Assembly: GCF_021026375.1 (NCBI RefSeq)
Contig: NZ_JAJNDB010000004.1
Span: 1-64,000 of the forward strand
Length of the DNA stretch: 64,000 nucleotides
Direction: 5' to 3'
DNA from: Actinomycetospora endophytica
GTDB lineage: Bacteria; Actinomycetota; Actinomycetes; Mycobacteriales; Pseudonocardiaceae
A program made the translations under genes and the position numbers. This document shows positions 52,708 through 60,992 of this stretch, in pieces; within the stretch, counting starts at the first letter, position 1, and each line of letters starts with the position of its first letter. The notes beneath the pieces were generated by a model. The model was not told the origin of the DNA, ran no database searches, and saw only the letters and a list, made by a program, of their open reading frames with translations.

Positions 52708-54270
52708 ATGCCTCCGGTCGACGCGGTGGGGGAGCGGACCCTCACCGACCTGCTCGCCGAACAGTGCGCGCGCGATCCCGCCCGGACCTGGCTCGTGTTC
52801 GAGGACCGCGAGGGCACCGTCTCCGAGTGGAGCTACGGGCAGTTCGCCGACGACGTGGCCCGCGTCGCCGGCGGGCTGCGCGGGCTCGGCGTCGCGCGGG
52901 GCGACCGGGTGCTGCTGCACCTGCGCAACTGCCCGGAGTTCCTGCTGACCTGGTTCGCCGCCGCGTCGATCGGTGCGGTGATGGTCCCGTCGAACGTCGC
53001 GAACACCGCCGGTGAGGTGGCCTACCTCGTCGAGCGGGCCGGCGTCGCGGTCGCCGTCGTGGACCCGGCGACGGTGGACGTCGTCGCGGGTGCTCCCGGT
53101 CTGACCACGCTGTTCGTGTCCGGCCGAGGTCCGGCGCCCGGTGGGACCCGGCCCTTCTCCGACCTGCTCGAGGCGGCGCCCGCCGTCCGGGACCCGCAGG
53201 TGACCTCGAGCGACCTGCACCAGATCCTCTTCACCTCGGGCACCACCTCGAAGCCCAAGGGTGTGATGGTCACCCACGCGAACGCGCTGTGGTCCGGCAT
53301 CCGGATGGGCCTCGGGATGGGGCTGGAGCCGACCGACCGGTGCCTCACCGCGCTGCCGCTCTTCCACGTCAACGCGCAGTCGGTCACCGTGCTCGCCGCG
53401 CTGACCGCCGGCGCGTCGGTGGTCTTGCTCGAGGCGTTCGAGGCGGCGCGCTACCTCGACCAGATCCGCTGCCACGGGGCGACCGCGACCAGCTTCGTCG
53501 CCGCCCAGTCGAAGGCCCTGCTCGCGCAGCCCGCCCGGGACGACGACCGCGACCACGGCATCCGTCGCACCGGGCACGCCATCAACGTCACCGACGCCGA
53601 GAAGGCCGAGTTCGAGGACCGCTTCGGCGTCGCGTTCATCAACATCTACGGGCTGTCCGAGGCCGCGGAGACGGTCGCGATGTCCCCACTGCACGGCCCG
53701 CAGCGCTGGCCCGCGGTCGGCCTGCCGGCGCTCGACCGCCAGGTGCGGCTGCTGACCCCGGAGGGCGAGGACGCCGAGGTGGGGGAGATCGGCGAGATCC
53801 TCGTGCACGGGGTCCCCGGGCGGACCGTCATGGCGGGCTACTTCGACGACCCGGAGGAGACCGCCCGGACGCTGGTCGACGGCTGGGTGCACACCGGCGA
53901 CCTCGGTCGGTTCGACGAGCACGGCTACCTCTACTTCGTCGACCGCACCAAGAACATCATCAAGGTGGCCGGGCAGAACGTGTCGACGACCGAGGTCGAG
54001 GAGGCCATCGCGATCCACCCCGCCGTCGTCGAAGCGGCCGTCATCGCGGTCCCGCACCCGACCCGCGGCGAGATGGGCAAGGCGTTCGTGGTCCTGGAGC
54101 CCGGGGCGGCGCTCGACGCCGACGCGGTGGTCGCCCACTGCGCGGAGCACCTGGCCCGCTACAAGATCCCCGGGGAGGTGGAGTTCCTCGCGGCCCTGCC
54201 CCGGACCTCCGTCGGGAAGCTGGCGAAGGGCGAACTGACTGCTCGCGAGAAGACGAGGGAGATCGTGTGA
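52708..54270 (+). CDS. AMP-forming acyl-CoA synthetase
   Basis: A 520-residue ANL ligase. The P-loop is FTSGTTSKPKGVMVTHAN near residue 174. The A5 motif is NIYGLSEAAETVAMS, the A7 motif HTGDLGRFDEHGYLYFVDR and the A10 catalytic Lys region PRTSVGKLAKGEL. It resembles the FadD/crotonobetaine-CoA ligase-like group (KNIIKVAGQNVSTTEVEEAI). It should activate the acid made by the aldehyde dehydrogenase or from esterase action. It overlaps the crotonase gene as GTGA. Confidence 0.92.
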   Translation: MPPVDAVGERTLTDLLAEQCARDPARTWLVFEDREGTVSEWSYGQFADDVARVAGGLRGLGVARGDRVLLHLRNCPEFLLTWFAAASIGAVMVPSNVANTAGEVAYLVERAGVAVAVVDPATVDVVAGAPGLTTLFVSGRGPAPGGTRPFSDLLEAAPAVRDPQVTSSDLHQILFTSGTTSKPKGVMVTHANALWSGIRMGLGMGLEPTDRCLTALPLFHVNAQSVTVLAALTAGASVVLLEAFEAARYLDQIRCHGATATSFVAAQSKALLAQPARDDDRDHGIRRTGHAINVTDAEKAEFEDRFGVAFINIYGLSEAAETVAMSPLHGPQRWPAVGLPALDRQVRLLTPEGEDAEVGEIGEILVHGVPGRTVMAGYFDDPEETARTLVDGWVHTGDLGRFDEHGYLYFVDRTKNIIKVAGQNVSTTEVEEAIAIHPAVVEAAVIAVPHPTRGEMGKAFVVLEPGAALDADAVVAHCAEHLARYKIPGEVEFLAALPRTSVGKLAKGELTAREKTREIV

Positions 54271-55103
54271 CCGACCGCGAGTTCGTGACCACCCGCGTCA
54301 GCGACGGGGTCTGCGTCCTCACTCTCAACCGTCCCGACCGGCTCAACGCCATCAACCGGCAGCTCGACCTCGACTGGCTGCACGCGCTGCAGGAGGCCGA
54401 GGCCGACCCGGACGTGCGCGTGGTGGTACAGCACGGCGCGGGGCGGATGTTCTCGGCCGGGCACGACCTCGCCGAGGTCGGGCAGGTGATCAAGGACCTG
54501 GCCGCGGAGGCCCACGACTGGTCGAAGGTCTACGAGTTCATCTGGCCCGAGGGCTCGCCGCTGGACCTGACCTGCGAGTACTCCAAGCCGATCGTCTCGG
54601 CGGTGCACGGCCACGTCATCGGGCAGGCGGTCTTCCAGGTCCTCGCCACCGACCTCGTCGTCGCCGCGCCGGGCACGGTGTTCAACCTCGAGGTGATGCG
54701 GACCGGGGGCGCGGCGGGCGCGGCGGCGTTCTCCGGGCTGCTGCCGGTGAAGCTGGTCAACGAGGTCGCGCTGCTGGGGCGGCTGCACGCCGAGGAGCTG
54801 TTGGCGTGCGGGTCGATCAACCGGGTGGTCGACGATCCCCTCGACGAGGCGCTGCGCCTGGCGTCGTCGGTCGCCCGCATGCACCCGACCTCGGTGACCG
54901 CCTACAAGACGGCGATGGCCGAGACGCTGCGCCGCCGCGACATCGGTGACTTCAAGGCTGCCTTCGATGCGATCCGTGACTCGCACGGCAACGACGACGA
55001 CAACGAGTTCTGGGCCATGGCCGCCGAGCGCGGGGTCAAGGAGGCCCTCGCCTGGCGCGACGCCCAGTTCGGTCCGGCACCGACACCCGGAGGGACCCGA
55101 TGA
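54267..55103 (+). CDS. Crotonase / enoyl-CoA hydratase family protein
   Basis: A 278-residue crotonase-fold protein. VLTLNRPDRLNAINRQL and RMFSAGHDLAEVGQ form the CoA-binding part. The second oxyanion segment is AVHGHVIGQAVFQVLA, where the usual Gly-Gly-Gly is Gly-Gln-Ala, and the Glu of the first catalytic position is in FNLEVMRTGGAAGAA without a second Glu. The activity may thus be isomerase, hydrolase or an atypical hydratase. The C-terminal part (DSHGNDDDNEFWAM) is longer than in classical hydratases. It overlaps the aldehyde dehydrogenase gene as ATGA. Confidence 0.85.
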   Translation: MTDREFVTTRVSDGVCVLTLNRPDRLNAINRQLDLDWLHALQEAEADPDVRVVVQHGAGRMFSAGHDLAEVGQVIKDLAAEAHDWSKVYEFIWPEGSPLDLTCEYSKPIVSAVHGHVIGQAVFQVLATDLVVAAPGTVFNLEVMRTGGAAGAAAFSGLLPVKLVNEVALLGRLHAEELLACGSINRVVDDPLDEALRLASSVARMHPTSVTAYKTAMAETLRRRDIGDFKAAFDAIRDSHGNDDDNEFWAMAAERGVKEALAWRDAQFGPAPTPGGTR

Positions 55104-56548
55104 CGACGATCTCCGCCCCGACTCTGCGCTCCTTCACCCAACTGTTCGTCGGCGGCCGCTGGGTGGCCCCGTCGACCGACGACGTCATCGACGTGATCTC
55201 CCCGCTCACCGAGCAGGTGATCGCGACGGTGCCCGCGGCCGGACCGGCCGACGTCGACGCCGCCGTCGCCGCCGCCCGGGAGGCCTTCGACCACGGGCCG
55301 TGGCCCCGGATGACGCCCGCCGAGCGCGGCGAGGCGCTCGCCAGGGTCGGGGACGAGCTGGAGAAGCGGCTCGACGAGCTGGTCGCCTCGTTCACCGCCG
55401 AGGTCGGCGGCCCGACGGCGCTCTCGACGGCCTTCCACACCCGGGCCGCGGCGGGGTGGCGCGAGATGTCGGACCTCATCGACCGGACCGTCTTCGAGGA
55501 GGAGCGCTCCGGACCGGGCGGAACCGGCGTCATCGTGCGAGAGCCGGTCGGCGTCGTCGGGGCGATCATCCCGTGGAACGGCCCGGTCACCACCGGCTCG
55601 AACAAGCTGCGGGCGGCGCTGGCCGCCGGGTGCACCGTCGTGCTGAAGCCGGCGCCGGAAGGCCCCGTCGCGACGTTGATCCTCGCCGAGGCGCTGTCGG
55701 CCGCCGGTCTGCCCGAGGGCGTGGTCAGCATCCTGCCGGGCGGCCGGGAGACGGGGGAGCACCTCGTCAGCCACCGCGACGTCGACAAGATCACCTTCAC
55801 CGGCAGCACCGCGGCCGGGCGGCGGATCATGGCGCTCTGCGCGGAGCGGATCGTGCGGGTGACGCTCGAGCTCGGCGGCAAGTCGGCGGGGATCATCGCC
55901 GACGACGTCGACCTGTCCTCGGTGATCCCGACGCTGCTGCCGGCCGGCGTCGGGCACTCCGGCCAGGTGTGCGCGGCGATCACCCGCATCCTGGTCCCGC
56001 GCGAGCGCCAGCAGGAACTGCTCGACGCCCTGGTCCCCGCGGTCGAGGGGATGGTGCTCGGCGACCCCGCCGACCCGGCGACCCAGCTCGGCCCGCTGGT
56101 GGCCGAGCGGCAGCGGGACCGCGTGGAGTCCTATATCCGGGTGGGCGTCGAGGAGGGGGCGCGGCTGGTCACCGGCGGCGAGCGGCCCGACGGACCCGGC
56201 TGGTTCGTCGAGCCCACGGTGTTCGCGGACGTCTCCAACGACATGCGGATCGCGCGCGAGGAGATCTTCGGCCCGGTGGTGTGCGTGATCCCGTTCGACT
56301 CCGTCGACGAGGCCGTGGACCTGGCCAACGACTCCGACTACGGGCTCTCCGGCGCGGTCTACGCGAAGGACCCGGCGCTCGCCGAGGCGATCGCGCGGCG
56401 GATCCGCACGGGCCAGATCGCGATCAACGGCTGGACGATCTGCGGGTCGCAGCCCTTCGGCGGGTTCAAGCAGTCCGGGATCGGCCGCGAGGGCGGCGCG
56501 GAGGGTCTCGAGGCGTACCTCGAGACCAAGTGGATCCACCGCGGCTAG
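55100..56548 (+). CDS. Aldehyde dehydrogenase, NAD(P)-dependent
   Basis: A 482-residue aldehyde dehydrogenase of the large ALDH superfamily. Asn160 lies in IIPWNGPV, Glu258 in VTLELGGKSA and the catalytic Cys291 in HSGQVCAAIT. FTGSTAAGRRIM is the cofactor loop, and EEIFGPVVCVIPF and FGGFKQSGIGREGG follow in order. It converts an aldehyde to an acid for the neighbouring ligase. ATG 55100 overlaps the crotonase stop. It is followed 30 bases later by the TetR gene. Confidence 0.94.
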   Translation: MTTISAPTLRSFTQLFVGGRWVAPSTDDVIDVISPLTEQVIATVPAAGPADVDAAVAAAREAFDHGPWPRMTPAERGEALARVGDELEKRLDELVASFTAEVGGPTALSTAFHTRAAAGWREMSDLIDRTVFEEERSGPGGTGVIVREPVGVVGAIIPWNGPVTTGSNKLRAALAAGCTVVLKPAPEGPVATLILAEALSAAGLPEGVVSILPGGRETGEHLVSHRDVDKITFTGSTAAGRRIMALCAERIVRVTLELGGKSAGIIADDVDLSSVIPTLLPAGVGHSGQVCAAITRILVPRERQQELLDALVPAVEGMVLGDPADPATQLGPLVAERQRDRVESYIRVGVEEGARLVTGGERPDGPGWFVEPTVFADVSNDMRIAREEIFGPVVCVIPFDSVDEAVDLANDSDYGLSGAVYAKDPALAEAIARRIRTGQIAINGWTICGSQPFGGFKQSGIGREGGAEGLEAYLETKWIHRG

Positions 56549-56578
56549 GCTCGAGCATCCTCGGCCCGGGAGGTTGAC

Positions 56579-57172
56579 GTGGCACGACCCAGCCGGTGGG
56601 ACGACGTGGTGCGCTCGGCCGCCCGCGTGTTCCGCCGACGCGGCTTCGCGCGCGCGTCGCTCGAGGAGATCGCCGACGAGCTCGGGATGTGGAAGGGCAG
56701 CCTCTACAACTACATCTCCTCGAAGGAGGACCTGCTCGTCGCGGTGGTGAAGGTGCCGGCCGAGCGGTTGATCGCCGACGTCCGCACCATCCGCGACGGC
56801 GAGGGCACCCCCGAGGAGAAGCTGCGCGCGATCGTCCGGTGCCACGTCGACGTGCTCGTGGACATCTACGACTTCGCCGCCGTCTACCTCTACGAGGCCG
56901 CAGCCAGTGACCTCGGCGAGCAGTGGCGCGAGACCGACCGGGAGTACACCTCCGCGATCCAGGGGGTCGTCGAGGCCGGGATCGCGGCGGGCGACTTCCG
57001 CGGCGACCGGGATCCGCACCTGATGACCATGACGCTGCTGGGCGCGCTCAACTGGCTCACGCGCTGGTGGAATCCCCAGGGCGACCTCGGCCCGGAGGCG
57101 GTCACCGACCAGATCGCCGACACCGTCATCCACGGGTTCGCCGTCCCGGCGCCGGTGACCGCGCAGACCTGA
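56579..57172 (+). CDS. TetR-family regulator
   Basis: A 197-residue repressor. The helix-turn-helix is AARVFRRRGFARASLEEIAD and ELGMWKGSLYNYISSKEDLL. The rest is a helical ligand domain of the TetR_C type with WWNPQGDLGPE near the end, as seen in KstR2-like regulators. The GTG at 56579 follows GGGAGG. It is the last gene of the thiolase operon and lies 93 bases before the alcohol dehydrogenase. It may control both and the P450 operon through the inverted repeats at 49090, 51493 and 57204 (inference). Confidence 0.88.
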   Translation: MARPSRWDDVVRSAARVFRRRGFARASLEEIADELGMWKGSLYNYISSKEDLLVAVVKVPAERLIADVRTIRDGEGTPEEKLRAIVRCHVDVLVDIYDFAAVYLYEAAASDLGEQWRETDREYTSAIQGVVEAGIAAGDFRGDRDPHLMTMTLLGALNWLTRWWNPQGDLGPEAVTDQIADTVIHGFAVPAPVTAQT

Positions 57173-57203
57173 GAACCCGTGCCCCGAGGCGGTCGCCACG
57201 ACG

Positions 57204-57237
57204 CTTGACCGGAAAACCAAACCGTGGTTCGGTCAAG
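57204..57237. promoter_or_regulatory. Inverted repeat in the alcohol dehydrogenase promoter
   Basis: CTTGACCG and CGGTCAAG are perfect 8-base arms around an AACCAAACCGTGGTT-containing centre, 29-62 bases upstream of the ADH start. TTGACC could act as the -35 box. AACCAAAC and CGGTCAA are shared with the DUF35 promoter at 49090-49120. Confidence 0.5.
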
Positions 57238-57265
57238 TTTCACGACGGTGTGAGGAGGACGACAC

Positions 57266-58393
57266 ATGCGGACGCGCGGCGCGGTGGTCCGGGAGGCGCC
57301 GGGGAAGTACGAGGTCGTCGGCATCGAGGTCGACGACCCGCGTCCCGGCGAGATCCAGGTCGAGGTCCACGCGGCCGGTCTGTGTCACTCCGACGACCAC
57401 ATCGCCACCCGCGACCTGCCCGTCGCCGTCTACCCCTTCGCCGGGGGCCACGAGGGCGCCGGGGTCGTGACGAAGGCCCCGCCGAACCACAAGGGCCTCG
57501 TCGAGGGCGACCGCGTGGTGTTCTCGTTCGTCCCCGCGTGCGGGCGCTGCCGCTGGTGCGCGGTCGGCCGGTCCCACCTGTGCAACCTCGGCGGCGGGAC
57601 CCTCGCGGGCGCGCGTCCGGGCACCACCGACGACTTCCGTCTCCACCTCGCCGACGACGGCCGCCCCGTCGGGCAGATGTCCGGGCTCTCGACGTTCTGC
57701 GCCACGACCACGGTCTCGGTGGACTCGGCGATCCGCCTGCCCGAGGACATCCCGTTCGAGGTGGCCTGCCTGCTGAGCTGCGGCGTCGGCACCGGGTGGG
57801 GCTCGGCGGTGAACGACGCCGGGGTCGAGCCCGGGCACACCGTGATCGTCATGGGCGTCGGCGGGGTCGGGATCAACGCCGTCCAGGGCGCGCGGCACGC
57901 CGGTGCGTCGACCCTGATCGCGGTCGACCCGGTGGCGTTCAAGCGCGAGAAGGCGCTGGAGTTCGGGGCCACGCACGCCGTCGCGACGATGGACGAGGCC
58001 GTCGAGATCGCCCGCGAGCCCACCGACGGCCAGGGCGCCGACTCGGCGATCGTCACCGTCGGCGTCACCCGCCCCCACCACGTCGGCGAGGCGTTCGCCG
58101 CGATCCGCAAGGCCGGCACCTGCGTCGTCACCGGGGTCGGACTCATGACGCAGGTCGGCGCCGACATCCCGCTCGGCCAGCTCGCCTTCTACGGCAAGCG
58201 CCTGCAGGGCAGCCTGTTCGGCTCGACCAACGCGAACGCCGACATCGACCGCCAGATCCGGCTCTACCGCCAGGGCGTGCTCAAGCTCGACGAGCTCGTC
58301 ACCACGACCTACGCCCTCGACGAGATCGCGCAGGGCTACGAGGACATGCACGCGGGCCGGAACCTGCGCGGCGTCCTCGTCCACGAGCACTGA
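57266..58393 (+). CDS. Zinc alcohol dehydrogenase, NDMA-dependent type
   Basis: A 375-residue medium-chain dehydrogenase. The catalytic zinc ligands are Cys40 (GLCHSDDH), His62-Glu63 (GGHEGAG) and a Cys in LLSCGVGTG. The structural zinc Cys residues are 92, 95, 98 and 106. GVGGVGINAVQGAR is the nucleotide loop. The sequence is closest by pattern to actinobacterial nicotinoprotein (NDMA-dependent) alcohol dehydrogenases that keep NAD tightly bound. It oxidises an alcohol to an aldehyde or ketone and probably feeds the monooxygenase next to it. ATG 57266 follows GAGGAGG. Confidence 0.92.
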   Translation: MRTRGAVVREAPGKYEVVGIEVDDPRPGEIQVEVHAAGLCHSDDHIATRDLPVAVYPFAGGHEGAGVVTKAPPNHKGLVEGDRVVFSFVPACGRCRWCAVGRSHLCNLGGGTLAGARPGTTDDFRLHLADDGRPVGQMSGLSTFCATTTVSVDSAIRLPEDIPFEVACLLSCGVGTGWGSAVNDAGVEPGHTVIVMGVGGVGINAVQGARHAGASTLIAVDPVAFKREKALEFGATHAVATMDEAVEIAREPTDGQGADSAIVTVGVTRPHHVGEAFAAIRKAGTCVVTGVGLMTQVGADIPLGQLAFYGKRLQGSLFGSTNANADIDRQIRLYRQGVLKLDELVTTTYALDEIAQGYEDMHAGRNLRGVLVHEH

Positions 58394-58406
58394 ACCCGGG
58401 GGATCC

Positions 58407-60011
58407 ATGACCGAAGAGCGGGACGTGCTCGTCGTCGGGGCCGGTTTCGCCGGGCTCTACCAGCTCCACCGGCTGCGCGGCCTGGACCTGGACACCCGCG
58501 TGATCGAGGCGGGCTCCGACGTCGGAGGAACCTGGTACTGGAACCGGTACCCGGGCGCCCGCTGCGACGTCGAGTCGATGTCCTACTGCTACTCGTTCTC
58601 GCCGGAGCTCGAGCAGGACTGGACCTGGACCGAGAAGTACCCGGCCCAGCCGGAGATCCTGGCCTACCTCCGCCACGTCGCGGCCCGGTTCGACCTGCGG
58701 CGTGACATCACCTTCGACACCTCGGTCACCGACGCGGCGTGGGACGACGACCGACGGCGCTGGCTGGTGCGCACCGACGACGGCGAGGAGATCTCCGCCC
58801 ACTGGCTGATCTGGGCCACCGGGTGCCTCTCGATCCCCAAGACCCCGGAGATCGAGGGTCTCGAGGACTTCACCGGCCGGATCCTGTCCACCGCCCGGTG
58901 GCCGCACGAGGGCGCGGACGTCGCCGGGGAACGGGTCGCCGTCGTCGGCACCGGCTCGTCCGGGATCCAGGCGGTCCCGCAGCTCGCTGCCGACGCCGCC
59001 GAGCTGACGGTCCTGCAGCGGACGCCGAGCTTCTCCTTCCCGGCGTTCAACCGCCCGCTCGCCGACGACGAGGTCGCCGAGCGCAAGGCGCACTATCCGC
59101 AGTGGCGCGAGGCCCAGCGGGCGTCCGGGTTCGGGGTGCCGGTCCAGCCGCCGACCCGCTCGGCCCTGGAGGTGTCGCCCGAGGAACGGGACGCGACCTA
59201 CCAGGAGCGCTGGGACCAGGGGGTGCTCACCGCGGTCAGCTCGGCCTACACCGACATCCGCACGAACCCCGCCGCGAACGAGACCGCCGCGGAGTTCGTC
59301 CGCGAGCGCATCCGCGACACCGTCGACGACCCCGACACCGCCGAGGTGCTGTCGCCGCGGTCCTACCCGTTGGGCACCCGCCGGCCGTGCCTGGACACCG
59401 GGTACTACGAGACGTTCAACCAGCCCCACGTGCGGTTGCTCGACCTCACCGCGACCCCGCTGCTCCGCGCGACGGCGACCGGCCTGGAGACGACCGCTGA
59501 ACACCTCGAGGTCGACACGATCGTCCTCGCCACCGGCTTCGACGCCGTCACCGGCGCGCTGCTCGCCGTCGACCCGCGCGGGCGCGACGAGTCGCTGTCG
59601 GAGCACTGGGCCGCCGGGGCCCGCAGCTACCTCGGTCTCGCGGTGGCGGGCTTCCCGAACATGTTCACCGTGACCGGGCCGACCAGCCCGAACGTGCTGT
59701 CGAACATGGTGATCTCCATCGAGCAGCACGTGGACTGGATCACCGACGCGATCGCCCAGGGCGCGGAGGTCATGGAGGCCGATCCGGCCGCCGAGGAGCA
59801 GTGGGTGGCCGACACCTCCGCGATGGTCGCCGGGACGCTCTACCCCCGCGCCGACTCCTGGTACATCGGCGCGAACGTCGACGGCAAGCCCCGGGTCTTC
59901 CTGGCCTTCGTCGGTGGGATCGCCGAGTACCGGCGTCGGTGCGACGAGGTCGCGGCCGCGGACTACCGCGGTTTCACCCTGACCCGCGCCCCCGCCGAGG
60001 TGGGCGCGTGA
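58407..60011 (+). CDS. Baeyer-Villiger-type flavin monooxygenase with altered fingerprint
   Basis: A 534-residue class B flavin monooxygenase similar to cyclohexanone monooxygenase, which inserts oxygen next to a ketone. The FAD motif is VVGAGFAGLYQLHRLRGL, then GGTWYWNRYPGARCDVES. The NADPH motif is VAVVGTGSSGIQAVPQLA. The Baeyer-Villiger fingerprint FxGxxxHxxxWP reads FTGRILSTARWP at 155-166, so the conserved His is Ser161. The rest is intact (VLATGFDAVTGALLAVDPRG). Either this relative tolerates Ser or its chemistry differs. The downstream esterase gene overlaps as GTGA and would hydrolyse the ester or lactone. Confidence 0.9.
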   Translation: MTEERDVLVVGAGFAGLYQLHRLRGLDLDTRVIEAGSDVGGTWYWNRYPGARCDVESMSYCYSFSPELEQDWTWTEKYPAQPEILAYLRHVAARFDLRRDITFDTSVTDAAWDDDRRRWLVRTDDGEEISAHWLIWATGCLSIPKTPEIEGLEDFTGRILSTARWPHEGADVAGERVAVVGTGSSGIQAVPQLAADAAELTVLQRTPSFSFPAFNRPLADDEVAERKAHYPQWREAQRASGFGVPVQPPTRSALEVSPEERDATYQERWDQGVLTAVSSAYTDIRTNPAANETAAEFVRERIRDTVDDPDTAEVLSPRSYPLGTRRPCLDTGYYETFNQPHVRLLDLTATPLLRATATGLETTAEHLEVDTIVLATGFDAVTGALLAVDPRGRDESLSEHWAAGARSYLGLAVAGFPNMFTVTGPTSPNVLSNMVISIEQHVDWITDAIAQGAEVMEADPAAEEQWVADTSAMVAGTLYPRADSWYIGANVDGKPRVFLAFVGGIAEYRRRCDEVAAADYRGFTLTRAPAEVGA

Positions 60012-60964
60012 GCCGACCGCCGTTCGACCCCCAGCTCGCGGCCGCGCTCCCGATGATCAACGAACTCATCCCGCCCGGGTTCGGCCCGGACCACATCCCG
60101 ACGATGCGGGCGGTCACCGGCGCCCGGATCGCCTCCGACGACGACCTGCGCCGCGGCGGGACGTTCGACGTCACCGAGGTCCCCGCCGACGAGGCCGGGG
60201 CCGGCCTGCTGGTCTGCCGGCCGACCGGGGTGACCGGGCCGACGCCGCTGCTGTACTACCTGCACGGCGGCGGGATGATCATGGGGACGCACCGGGCGCC
60301 GGCGCTGCTCGAGGTCCTCGACTGGGCGGAGGAGCTCGGCGCGACCGTGGTCTCCGCGGACTACCGACTCGCCCCCGACCACCCGGACCCCGCTCCCGTC
60401 GAGGACTGCTACGCGGGCCTGACCTGGCTGACGGGCAAGGCCGGCGACCTCGGGCTCGACCCGGCCCGGGTCGTCGTCGTGGGGACCAGCGCGGGTGGTG
60501 GTCTCGGGGCCGGCACGGCGCTGCTCGCCCGCGACCGCGGCGGGCCGGCCCTCGCCGCGCAGATGCTGCTCTGCCCGATGCTCGACGACCGGAACGCGTC
60601 GGGCTCGTCGGCGCAGATGGCCGGGGTCGGGGTGTGGGACCGGACGGCGAACGACACCGGCTGGACGGCGCTGCTCGGTGATCGGCGCGGCGGCCCCGAC
60701 GTGTCGCCGTACGCGGCACCGGCCCGGGCCGAGGACCTGTCCGGGCTCCCGCCGACCTTCCTCGATGTGGGGTCGGCCGAGACGTTCCGGGACGAGACGG
60801 TCGCGTTCGCGTCGCGGCTGTGGGCGGCCGGCGGGTCGGCGGAGCTGCACGTGTGGCCGGGTGGGTTCCACGTCTTCGACGCGATGGTCCCGGATGCCTC
60901 GCTGTCTCTGGCGGCGCGCTCGGTGCGCCTGCCGTGGCTGCGCCGGGCGATCGAGGGCCTCTGA
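60008..60964 (+). CDS. Alpha/beta hydrolase, hormone-sensitive lipase family esterase
   Basis: A 318-residue esterase. The oxyanion motif is HGGG at 86-89 (YLHGGGM). The nucleophile is Ser161 in GTSAGGG. The acid Asp/Glu is in FLDVGSAETFRDE, and the His in GGFHVFDAM. This is the bacterial HSL (family IV) layout. Coupling to the Baeyer-Villiger-type monooxygenase gene by a GTGA overlap suggests that it opens the ester or lactone made there. No signal peptide is seen, so it is cytosolic. Confidence 0.92.
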   Translation: MSRPPFDPQLAAALPMINELIPPGFGPDHIPTMRAVTGARIASDDDLRRGGTFDVTEVPADEAGAGLLVCRPTGVTGPTPLLYYLHGGGMIMGTHRAPALLEVLDWAEELGATVVSADYRLAPDHPDPAPVEDCYAGLTWLTGKAGDLGLDPARVVVVGTSAGGGLGAGTALLARDRGGPALAAQMLLCPMLDDRNASGSSAQMAGVGVWDRTANDTGWTALLGDRRGGPDVSPYAAPARAEDLSGLPPTFLDVGSAETFRDETVAFASRLWAAGGSAELHVWPGGFHVFDAMVPDASLSLAARSVRLPWLRRAIEGL

Positions 60965-60979
60965 CCGGCCGTCGGCTTC

Positions 60980-60985
60980 TATGCT
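60980..60985 (+). promoter_or_regulatory. Candidate -10 box of a leaderless transcript for the HD/LuxR gene
   Basis: TATGCT is followed by exactly 7 bases and GTG 60993. No RBS is present. The same spacing is seen at 237 and 11162. Confidence 0.4.
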
Positions 60986-60992
60986 CCTCGGC

